Positions 58,601-64,000 of a stretch of 64,000 nt of DNA are shown here, piece by piece. Below the pieces are notes generated by a model. The model searched no databases. It worked only from the letters and a program-made list of their open reading frames with translations, and was not told the origin of the DNA. Where the stretch lies: NCBI RefSeq assembly GCF_036250735.1, contig NZ_CP109430.1:4030001-4094000 (forward strand), read 5' to 3'. The DNA comes from Streptosporangium sp. NBC_01495. Lineage in GTDB: Bacteria > Actinomycetota > Actinomycetes > Streptosporangiales > Streptosporangiaceae. Made by a program: the position numbers and the translations under genes. Every line of letters begins with the position of its first letter. Position 1 is the first letter of the stretch.

Positions 58601-61600
58601 CGGACGCCGTCGTTCTCCGGATTGTCGGTGTAGCGCACCACCTGGTTGCCGGAGAACAGCAGGTAACCCTCGGCGTCGGCGTACGCCGCGTCGACACGCT
58701 CGGCGCCGTCGAAGGTGTTGCGCAGGCGGCCCCACCGCTCGGTGAGCGGCCGCTCGGTCACCCCGTCGAAGGCGCGGTCGCCGGACAGGACGTACGTGCG
58801 GCCGTCGTGGCCGTGGAAGACGGCGTCGACCGCGTCGCGGAAGGCCTCGGGGAGCGGGGTGTCGCCCTGCCACCACTCGGTGATCGCTCTCGGGTAGCCC
58901 TCGTCGGCGTACGTGTGGTCGTCGCCGGAGTAGCGCAGGTACTGGTCGCCGGCGAACAGGTGGGTGCGGCCCTCGGGATCGACGTAGGCGCCGTCGATCC
59001 TCTTGGGGGCGGTGAAGTTGTTGCGTACCCTGCCCCAGACCTGCTCCTTCGGCGCCCAGCGGGTGCCGCCGGGCTCGCGGGTGAAGCACCGCGAGACGGG
59101 GCCGGGGCCCCGGCCGACGATCCACTCGGTGCCGTCGGGCAGGGTGAAGGCCGCGTCGATCGCGGACAGGCCGGCGAAGTGGGGCGACAGCTCGGTCAGC
59201 GGCCTCTGCCGGGAGTCGGCCGGGGCCAGGGTCTCGGCGGAGTAGGTCCAGTAGACGTCGTCGTGGAACACGTAGATCAGGCCGTCGTGGCCGGTCAGCA
59301 GCGCGTCGAAGCGGTCGTGGCCGGGCGGCAGGGCCAGCGGCTCGGGGAACTTGCCGGTCAGGTCCTGGTCGCGGAAGGCCACGGTGACCTCGTCGACGTC
59401 CAGGCCGAACTTGGCGGCCAGCCGGGCGAAGCGGCGCAACCGCCGGTAGACCCGCCGGAAGTCCGGCCCGGCCCCGCCGTCGCCGCCGCTGCCACCGCCG
59501 AGGGCGGGTGCCACCAGCACGTCGAGCGCGCCGGGCGCCACGGCCGAGCCGATCGCCTCGACGACCGGGCCGGGCACGCCGAACACGTCCTGGAGCAGGG
59601 TGAGCAGGGTGCCGTGCTGGAGCGCGGCCAGCTCGCCGAGGGTGCCGGCCAGTTCGACGATGGCGGCCGTCTGCTCCTTGGCCACCGCGTGCAGCAGGAA
59701 GAAGACGTCCCTGGCGTAGTCGTCGACGCCGGGCAGGGTGAAGTCGAGCGCGCTGGTGACGGTGCGGAAGTAGGCCAGCCGGTGCTCGGGCACGCCGAGG
59801 CTCCCGGTCAGGTGCCCGGCGTCGACGAGCATCGCGACCAGGCGGGAGCGCTCGCCGTCCTCGAAGCCGAGCTCGGTGAGGGCGTCGAGGTCGAGGCGGT
59901 AGGGCGCCTGCGCCCGCGTGATGCCCGCGATGCGCTCGAAGGCCAGCTCCCCGTCCTCGTCGGTGAAGCCCTCGCCCAGGTCGAGGCTGCCCTCGGCGTC
60001 GTCGAACCCGTGGCGCAGCTCCTCCTGGACGCGGCCCTCGTGGGTGACCACGCCCTCCAGCCGCCTGACCAGCCGGGTGGCCATGGCCTCGTCGGCCAGG
60101 TCCGCGAAGTCGGCGGGGGTGACCAGGTGCATCTCGGCCTTGGCCGCCGCGAGCTGGGCCTTCATCGCCGCCAGCACGATGCGCCGGACCGGGTGGAACT
60201 CCAGGGCGATGCCGAGGTCGGCGAGGTCGAGCGTGGCCAGGGCGGCCTTGTCGCGGTAGGCGCCCTCGGCGTCGACGACGCCGTTGAAGCGCAGGCTCTC
60301 GACGAGCGTGGCGAACTGCTCGGCGGTAAGCCTCAGCTCGCCGAAGGCGGCCGGGTCGAGCGGGATCCTGGCCGCCCGGTAGCCCTCGACCCGCTCCCTG
60401 AGCAGGGCCAGCACGGCGGGCGCGACGTCGTCGAGGGGCGCGTTGACGCGGAAGCCGGCGGCCCGCGCGGGATCGGCGAACACCTCGGGGTCGAGGACCT
60501 CGCCCTTCTCGGTGAGGTAGCCGTTGTGCACCAGGTTGTCGTAGAGCTCGGCGCGGTCGGCCTCGGTGAGCCGCGGCAGGGCGGCGGCCAGGTCGGAGGG
60601 GTAGAAGGAGCCCTCCAGTTCGGCGATGGCGCCGAACAGGGGCTCTCGGTGCGCGGAGAAGTCTCCGGCCAGGGTCAGCTCGGCGGGCAGGTCCTCGGAG
60701 ATGAGCAGCCCGTCGGCCTGGACGACGTTCCGGATGACGAGGTTGGCGAAGATCTTGGTGGTCAGCCGGTCACCCAGGCCGAGACCCAGGAAGTCGCCCT
60801 TCGCCAGCACGGCGAGGTCGCCGACGGCGTCGTAGGCGGCGGTGGCCACGGCGGCCGGGTCGATCCGCAGCAGGCGCGGGTCGTGCGGGGACACCACACC
60901 GTCGGTGTACGTGGTCAGCACCCCGTACAGGACCCGCGCGGCCCGCTCGTCGAACCGGTCGGAGACGAGGGCCCGCGGGGTCAGCGCCACGTCGGCGAAC
61001 CGTTCGGCGATCCCGGCGATGACCTGAGCCTGCTCCTCCTCCGACTCGGGGGTGGCCGGTTCGCCGAGGATGGCGATGAGGTCCTCCCCGGTGAGGCCCC
61101 ACGCGCGCATCCAGGCCACGACCTCGAAGACCGTCTGGGCCAGCCAGAGCGAGGCGGCCGGGTCCTCGTCGCTTTCGAGCATGCGGTGGACGTCGCCCGA
61201 CCGGCCGTCGAGCACCGGGAGCACCGGGAAGGTCGAGTGGCGCTCGATGGCCGGGTCGGCCTCCAGCGCGGCCAGCACGGCGAACAGCTCCTCGACGGAC
61301 ATGCCCAGGGCGCCGGTCAGCCGGGCCACCCGGTTGAGCACGACCAGGCCCGGACGGCCGATGCCCCGATCGAACGGGCTCTCCTCGAGGGGACCCGCGT
61401 GGCGCGCGCGGAGGCGGCGGACCACCTCGGCGATCTCTGTCTCCGCCAGGTCGATGGAACGTGCCAACATGCGGCGATAGGGGTGGTTCCGCGGCGCGAG
61501 GATGTCACCGGCCGGGAACGGGCCGTCCTTGATCTCGCCCGGCAGCGTCCGGGTGATGAGCGCCTCGATCAGGTCGAACGGCACGTCGTGGGTGCGGTGC

Positions 61601-62463
61601 AGGTGGGTCGCGGCGGCCACCGCGCGCAGCGCGACCGGGTGCAGGTCGTTGGAGACGCCGGCGGCCACCCGGTCGAGGTCGGTGAACGACAACCCCGTCC
61701 TGCGGGCCAGCCGGACGAAACGATGGGCGCGGTCGAACCACTCGTGGGGCGGCTCGCCGCCGGAGCGCAGCACGAGCGTGCGGTCGTCGGGGCCGACGTC
61801 GACGACGGCGCCCTGGTGCACCCAGAACCCGCTCCGGGAACGTTCCAGCTCAGGGTCCTGGTAGAGCAGGTCGCGCAGTTCCTCACCGGTCAGCGAGGTC
61901 GCGGCCAGGAACCGGTCGACGTCGCACAACGCGGAGACCGGCTCCTCGGGGCCCAGGCCGTAGGCCTCGGCCAGGGAGGGGGCGTCGGGGCGCGGGACGG
62001 AGATGAGGTCGACGTCCTCCGGGGTGAGCCCGAGGTAGTCGCGGGTCACCCGGTCGGGGTCGACCGTGGCGGCGAACAGCCGGTAGAACTCGACCGGGTC
62101 GACACCCAGATGCCTCAGGTAGGTGGTGAACCGTGTGGCGTCCAGCGAGAAGGGCAGGTCGTGCGGGTGCTTGAGCGTCTTCAGCCGCTCGTACGGCCGC
62201 TCGCCCACCAGGGCCTCGAGCACCTCGTTGACGATGTCGAGGTAGGGCAGCGCGGTGAAGGTGTTGTCCGCGTCGAGCTTGACCCTCCCGATGCCCGGTC
62301 GGCGCCGCAGCAGGGAGACGTCGTGAAAGGTCTCCTGGAGGAAGGTGAGCAGATCGGTCAGATAGGCCGCCGGAGAGTAGACGGAACGGGCCTCATCTCC
62401 CGCCCGCAGGTCGAGGTGTCCGAAAAGACGTTCGTAACCCGGTAACGAGGCATCGCTGCGCAC
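49672..62463 (-). CDS. giant TcA-type (insecticidal toxin complex A) protein with ~32 hemopexin repeats
   Basis: 4,263 residues from a GTG with GGAGGG upstream; TcA proteins usually have ~2,500. No signal peptide. Residues 1 to ~1,040 resemble the TcA N-terminal region (ARSVYSPAAYLTDLLTFLQ, LPYLDIVNEVLEAL). About 24 hemopexin repeats (VDAAFVGRDGRTYLFSGDQ type, each ~50 residues) span ~1,049-2,336. Then TcA shell and neuraminidase-like regions resume (NYRTWEANRKVFLYPENYLR at ~2,540). About 8 more hemopexin repeats lie at ~2,876-3,244. Next come YHWEIFFHAPLLIAQAL (~3,320), coiled coils, a hydrophobic pore segment (IGAAIAYAAPQVLAGPFILG, ~3,770-3,790), KAGRLAAMYFASYGLA, and the TcB-binding end (EITKRVSLLQLDPLAVLALR, ~3,970 on). 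It could assemble as a pentameric injection channel. The next gene overlaps functionally (two-base gap). Confidence 0.93.
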   Translation of the reverse strand: MRSDASLPGYERLFGHLDLRAGDEARSVYSPAAYLTDLLTFLQETFHDVSLLRRRPGIGRVKLDADNTFTALPYLDIVNEVLEALVGERPYERLKTLKHPHDLPFSLDATRFTTYLRHLGVDPVEFYRLFAATVDPDRVTRDYLGLTPEDVDLISVPRPDAPSLAEAYGLGPEEPVSALCDVDRFLAATSLTGEELRDLLYQDPELERSRSGFWVHQGAVVDVGPDDRTLVLRSGGEPPHEWFDRAHRFVRLARRTGLSFTDLDRVAAGVSNDLHPVALRAVAAATHLHRTHDVPFDLIEALITRTLPGEIKDGPFPAGDILAPRNHPYRRMLARSIDLAETEIAEVVRRLRARHAGPLEESPFDRGIGRPGLVVLNRVARLTGALGMSVEELFAVLAALEADPAIERHSTFPVLPVLDGRSGDVHRMLESDEDPAASLWLAQTVFEVVAWMRAWGLTGEDLIAILGEPATPESEEEQAQVIAGIAERFADVALTPRALVSDRFDERAARVLYGVLTTYTDGVVSPHDPRLLRIDPAAVATAAYDAVGDLAVLAKGDFLGLGLGDRLTTKIFANLVIRNVVQADGLLISEDLPAELTLAGDFSAHREPLFGAIAELEGSFYPSDLAAALPRLTEADRAELYDNLVHNGYLTEKGEVLDPEVFADPARAAGFRVNAPLDDVAPAVLALLRERVEGYRAARIPLDPAAFGELRLTAEQFATLVESLRFNGVVDAEGAYRDKAALATLDLADLGIALEFHPVRRIVLAAMKAQLAAAKAEMHLVTPADFADLADEAMATRLVRRLEGVVTHEGRVQEELRHGFDDAEGSLDLGEGFTDEDGELAFERIAGITRAQAPYRLDLDALTELGFEDGERSRLVAMLVDAGHLTGSLGVPEHRLAYFRTVTSALDFTLPGVDDYARDVFFLLHAVAKEQTAAIVELAGTLGELAALQHGTLLTLLQDVFGVPGPVVEAIGSAVAPGALDVLVAPALGGGSGGDGGAGPDFRRVYRRLRRFARLAAKFGLDVDEVTVAFRDQDLTGKFPEPLALPPGHDRFDALLTGHDGLIYVFHDDVYWTYSAETLAPADSRQRPLTELSPHFAGLSAIDAAFTLPDGTEWIVGRGPGPVSRCFTREPGGTRWAPKEQVWGRVRNNFTAPKRIDGAYVDPEGRTHLFAGDQYLRYSGDDHTYADEGYPRAITEWWQGDTPLPEAFRDAVDAVFHGHDGRTYVLSGDRAFDGVTERPLTERWGRLRNTFDGAERVDAAYADAEGYLLFSGNQVVRYTDNPENDGVRVAEGYPRRIETWRPGVPVEFEGAVEAAFEDGSGTVHLFKDGKTVALGASGGDVTPTAERWGLQADVLPGGRVDAAFVGLDGRTYLFGGDRYIRYSGADYSVVDLGYPRAVTGDWGGLDRVDAAFVMDGSAHLFGPVGLILDLPAGYEAELADGNCSPALRRRLSDHGVVVGPSAAVTGASPEWRVTAEGGIVLTIRRAGDRVRVHGDDTPFHVRYSTRDHTTPDEGFPRPLAENWLNLPDAFTGVDAVLTGRDNQTYLFSGDRFVVFDNRHRWWSEPRNLRERWDSIPFDRVDAAFVGKDGKTYVFSGDRYVRYSTDDHTEIDDRYPATTATFWGNVVNTIQRTGRVDATLVMDVTEKVDGADVTRTYTYLFSGSQYVRYRDHDYRVIEDGYPRALSALAGEPRLGALEVTLDGVDAAFADRRTVYLFRGGEWHAVSDGLHRSYELPGITAAYLDRGSVMVQTAEGWRRQHALEGPERHEPVRPPALRAVPAGYRDGLDAVLTGADGNTYLFKGPMCFDTAVGRDYPLDEEWGRPRNTIYQDNTVDAAFVGRDGRTYLFSGDQFVVHGDPADSVDGADGEPGSIAEHWGGLTGVALAYHRDGTTHLFEHPGPGGTMRHLTYTGDEGPYESPDPGSPALVDETFWKAPDGFPVPDAVLFEGRTTVLLSGERCVRFNEATGLWSHPQPIERLWRGFTVAPGDRLKTAFTAADGVTHFFFTETFTTYADRAFTAPVRIRDRWGHSLNPFGSAVDAAVVFGGHTYVFGGSRYVRYTGPSYRYVDPGYPKPIVRELRREAAFAGLPESFDDAVAVHGVDAAVAGGRTAHLVTGHLVHAVSTSASATYPIGLLGRVRNTIADLGRVDAALVRDRHTFLFSGDQYVRYTGADYLHVDEGYPRTIEGDWGGLPAEFEDGVDAAFLKDGRVYFFKGDRFTVDGAVDSVAARFGRVRNAFATAPVIDAAFVGRKGELYAFAGDQYVRYPPGTLDHAEQGYPRTIKDDWGDLPSSFEEGVIGAFTLGEAVYLAKDDRYVRYSGRLDVLDRTFPQLFRHRWSDAADYRLTDMHTIVAFADLNRRHPGLAQMLVGGTEDPYERLCELFPWDPDELRWVKRNAGLITEFPAEEDRFEIEFLLKLTRLFSVAGRMGAGPSALRGATADTLEALLPEAAIPLAHDDLNVARRDALVPAVLHLHPGLATAAEIYEHALIDVEMGREGTTSRVREAIAATQLYLHRYLLDLEEPGGGEDVKPRLRTWWQWLRNYRTWEANRKVFLYPENYLRPELRDTRTPAFRELEDDLLQGEITADTVQRAYRRYLDEYTEVSRLAIAGAYVYRADDAADGTRRLVLFGRTRTDPRRWYLREAEFRDGERLSASWEPWHRVDVQIDADRVDPVHAFGRVFVFWSVVEAVAPEDTGRTVITAETEGDRQNVSAPPPKHRVRILYSFQNLNREWVAPQTLPPGPLHDGPITGETLFVRASATVPGAGTHDSIVVSCSYTIGESGHASSFALTPELYAVPIATPVRPAKPVDVGKVFAEPVVGEVVPFNMPVESPDGPWFSVDHKGGSFLVRPVIADPGEDPPVLELKGNGHRLPDWERVDAAFEHGDTRYFFNNLTGEFLVTKPFGPLKTTGESTAGRWGNLAGGELATTGRVDAVLVRGESTYVFTGREYHRYRGRLADRKMDLGYPRQLSTNTEDLPRWTSIDAAFTWNGAEYFLNGDTYAQRDVTSGLFGSPGRVRDKWPIPDRARVQAALVRGTTLFLIFGDTYTKVANGRQEDGYPRALRDNPDGLPVRIRTAADVNGTPYFFGDDTFTVGTDTTQHPTRPLGRIATALNTTGTVDAAYVSGDHLFLLSGEEYYRYTLDGADIPLVADTGYPKALPRAVDATFRRGDQRYLLSGEEYAVVPAAQEPSAPAAFTPIEGNWRSLPPGFTTRYTGAMDTASDLFLFLGGQYTVYPRTGVVHRPYEYAALPHEIVRLTSSTAFELNRRLLVGGVPALLAPETQEIDELPTFSTTATGSTTIRVRAEVAGVPAGTHLDFQSANGRYHWEIFFHAPLLIAQALNAAQRFADAKIWYEYVFDPTEQDRYWRFLPFLAIDLRALVAGCLSDLENLPPGVGRDLRPVLADVESLAPLFEHARPCTPADLALLDGLADRVRPFESHDRLREKIGMIARLRRQYDLMGDHGALLKAYRDDPFDPHAIAELRPTAYRRAVVMAYVDNVLDWGDLLFRQYTLESVDEARMLYILAYDLLGERPRSAGPRHLSPARSYDELDPAEVTDPYAETVTAGGTLLDGMGAVHRGVADPYFFIPGNTVLGDYWDRVEDRLRKIRASLDIMGVSRPLPLFEPPADVMALVRGAAAGLTPDQVTAGLSAPVPHHRFGFLYRRAQDLADRLRGFGGELLGVLERRDAEELTLLQTRQEGNIRQMTRAVREAQVESAIENLAQFEASREAATARQKYYENLVETGLTPLQQSQIRAMTDGVNSHFASSGLKIGAAIAYAAPQVLAGPFILGTMFGGEQAGRVLDVGSDIAQTLGEAFSVLGELYGVRVEQERQEGDWRYQVMLAKADQRELGHQITAARAGLAAARRELEIADQEIADLEAVATFLTGKFTNAELYRWKAGRLAAMYFASYGLAHEIAKAAERAYQYERGTSESYIQPVYWESRRDGLLAGEALAVDVERLGNAYTSSDSRGLEITKRVSLLQLDPLAVLALRNDGRCEFALTEELFDRDFPGHYRRRVKTVSIVFDGPEGPIEVNAVLTQTGHRTVLSPDAGAVRYLIDAKGDAPASIRSDWRPGQQIALSDTEQYRDNNGLFELRFDDERYLPFEGTGAVSTWRMEITGRRPHDLSDVTLLVKYTAEQGGDVFTNAVRGMRRPYTAARYIDVAGEFAERWQAFADGGDLVLPITPEMFPDMVGGQITGMYARYEPAGGGSARLRLNGRLIDDGKAIRVPGLRAEEWTLTVDGDRKTLINLGLVLTYRAV

Positions 62464-63343
62464 GCGGAAGGTTCCCTCCGTAAGTAGGCCCCCGATTGGG
62501 CCGCTTCATGATCGCCGATCCGGAGAGGAAGGGCTACCTACCTAAATGGTGACAACTTTGATCCATTTGGTTTCCCGGCGAGAACCCCGGTTCGGGGCGC
62601 GGAGGGGGTGGTGACACGCCGTCCGGCCTCGTCCGTGCCGTCGCCACGACGGACCGTTCGTCACGAGTTCCCGCCTGCATATCCGGGCAAAACCCCTAAA
62701 GTCTGACAAAAGATGACGTGGGGGAACCGTGTCCATGGATCTGTCGTCCGACGGCCGGCCGTTACCCCTGGCGGTCGCGGCGCTCGGAAGGACCCATCCG
62801 GCGCGGGTCCGGTCCGGTGGTCCGGCTCGGTGGGGTCCGGCCCGGCGGCTCGGCTCGGCGGCTCGGCGGCTGGGTTCGGCGGCTGGGTTCGGCGGGTCGG
62901 CTTTTGGCGGCCCGGTGCGGTGGGTCGGTCCGGTGGCTCGGCTCGCCGCGATGTCGGCGACCCAGCGATAGGTCCTCTGCGTCGAGCGGATCGCTCCGCC
63001 GTCACGCAGGCGGACCATCGCCGGATCACCGGCCGCGGCGGCGGTCTCGATGCCGCGCCGCATCGATCCTGCCACCACAAGATCATATCCAAAAGATCTT
63101 CCCGATGAGCCAACCCGCGGGTGTCGCGGATCAACCCCGATGGCTCCCGCCCGTCGCCGGACGCGTACCCCGCCGGGGAGGTCGCCGGGGCCTCGCGTCC
63201 GGCGGTGGGTAGAATGGTGGCACTCCAAGGATCGCGCTCCCCGGAAAGACGTCGCAGTACGGGAGCGCGCCGCGCCCGATGACCGTGCGCGGCGGTGGAG
63301 GGGCGGCAGTCTTTTCCGCATGCCCTTCCGGAGGTTGAATCCC
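62464..63343. other. gene-poor region upstream of the TcA-like gene, with G/C-rich tandem tract
   Basis: About 880 bases. The right side of the giant gene's promoter (62,480-62,720) is AT-richer. Positions ~62,811-62,950 are a degenerate tandem of GGCTCGGCGG/GGTTCGGCGG-like units that would encode only Arg/Gly/Pro-rich peptides. Several short open frames exist on both strands (for example 62,729-62,971 plus) but none shows a family or convincing codon use. No toxin accessory gene is present here. Confidence 0.5.
62811..62950. repeat. degenerate tandem GGCTCGGCGG-type tract
   Basis: Short G-rich units repeat with variation (GGCTCGGCGGCT, GGGTTCGGCGGCT twice). It looks like replication slippage; no function is apparent. 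Confidence 0.6.
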
Positions 63344-64000
63344 ATGAACGTAGGTCTTGGCCTGCCCATCAGTGATCCGTTGTCGCTGCTCTCCTGGGCC
63401 AGGCGCGCGGACGCCGGCCCCTTCACCACCCTCGGCCTGCTCGACCGTCTCGTCTACGCGAACCCCGAGCCCCTGGTCACGCTGGCGGCCATCGCGGGCG
63501 CCACCTCGCGGATCCGCGTACAGACCGAGGTGCTGCTCGGTCCCCTTCGCCAGTCGGCGCTGCTCGCCAAGCAGACCGCGACCCTGGACCGCGTGTCCGA
63601 CGGCCGTTTCACCCTCGGCGTCGGGATCGGCGCCCGCCAGGACGACTACCTCGCCGCGGGGATCGACGTCCGCCGTCGCGGGCGCAGGCTCGACAGGCAG
63701 CTGACGACGCTACGGCGCGTCTGGTCCGGTGAGCCCTACAGCGAGGAGGTCGGCCCGATCGGCCCGGCCCCCGTCCAGGAGGGCGGCCCGGAGATCCTGA
63801 TCGGGGCATTCGCGCCCGCCGCCCTGGAACGCGTCGCCCGATGGGGGGACGGGTATCTGTGCGCCGCGCCCGCCGCCCTGGCCGACCGGCTCATGCGCGA
63901 CGTCGAGAGGTTCTGGAGCGAGGCGGGACGGCATGGACGGCCTCGGATGGTCGCGCAGGTCAACGTGGCCCTCGGCCCCGAGGACACCGTCCAGGACGCC
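63344..64000 (+). CDS. LLM-class (F420-dependent type) oxidoreductase, 5' part
   Basis: 219 codons are in the window and the frame runs off the end. The ATG has GGAGG nine bases upstream. The sequence is a bacterial-luciferase-like barrel: MNVGLGLPISDPLSLLSWAR, TLGLLDRLVYANPEPLVTLA, RIRVQTEVLLGPLRQSALLA, LDRVSDGRFTLGVGIGAR and GGPEILIGAFAPAALERVAR. Such proteins in actinomycetes use F420 or FMN; neither the substrate nor cofactor can be named. It has no evident link to the toxin-type genes. Confidence 0.9.
   Translation, partial: MNVGLGLPISDPLSLLSWARRADAGPFTTLGLLDRLVYANPEPLVTLAAIAGATSRIRVQTEVLLGPLRQSALLAKQTATLDRVSDGRFTLGVGIGARQDDYLAAGIDVRRRGRRLDRQLTTLRRVWSGEPYSEEVGPIGPAPVQEGGPEILIGAFAPAALERVARWGDGYLCAAPAALADRLMRDVERFWSEAGRHGRPRMVAQVNVALGPEDTVQDA

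Noticed and set aside
62811-62950. CRISPR-like or satellite repeat
   Set aside because: Units are short, irregular and lack spacers; it is simple G/C slippage. No CRISPR array, tRNA or rRNA gene was recognised anywhere in the window.
62542-63429. Minus-strand frames upstream of the TcA-like gene
   Set aside because: They pass through the degenerate tandem tract, and different frames give equally biased Arg/Pro/Gly-rich peptides. No support for a gene.

Overview
The window looks like chromosomal DNA of a high-GC, filamentous-type actinomycete. GTG starts are common, codons end mostly in G or C, there are many secreted glycoside hydrolases with ricin-type lectin modules, and Tat leaders and an F420-type luciferase-like oxidoreductase are present. 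A Streptosporangiales-type soil organism fits, but that is inference from style, not a measured assignment.

Positions 1-12,000 (mostly minus strand) form a hemicellulose and arabinan island. One four-gene operon reads GH127-type beta-L-arabinofuranosidase, GH43-type xylosidase/arabinosidase, GH10 xylanase, GH62 arabinofuranosidase, with 4-base overlaps or short gaps. A second unit holds GH43-CBM6 and the start of a GH27 alpha-galactosidase. Around them lie a CBM42 mini-protein, two CBM2 remnants and a decayed IS5-type transposase. Positions 12,773-25,803 are a fucose island: a minus-strand operon fucD - sugar ABC transporter (binding protein, ATPase, permease) - GH95 fucosidase, divergent from a plus-strand gntR-larA-larB-larC-larE operon in which every junction is a 4-base overlap. 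Two identical 15-base operator-like repeats sit between them.

Positions 25,963-33,605 hold a second sugar locus: binding protein, two MalF/MalG-like permeases, an enolase-superfamily enzyme and a GH141-like beta-helix protein, divergent from another GntR regulator. Positions 33,746-42,465 carry a second beta-helix protein, a PHB-depolymerase-like/feruloyl-type esterase, a third GntR regulator, a GH10/GH62 chimeric pseudogene and an SGNH esterase. Positions 43,148-48,316 are a shortened LacI-family gene followed by a complete YtfQ-YtfR-YtfT-YjfF-type sugar transporter. LacI-type operators of the form TGTTANCGNTNACA recur before several of these units and probably tie the polysaccharide genes together.

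Positions 48,428-62,463 are unlike the rest: a 4,263-residue protein with the N-terminal region, pore-forming region and TcB-binding end of an insecticidal-toxin-complex A subunit, into which about 32 hemopexin repeats are built (about 24 in one block and 8 in another, matching six plus two four-bladed propellers). It is followed two bases later by an unrecognised 413-residue protein. No TcB or TcC gene is in the window. This pair is the most novel part. The window ends in a partial luciferase-like monooxygenase gene.
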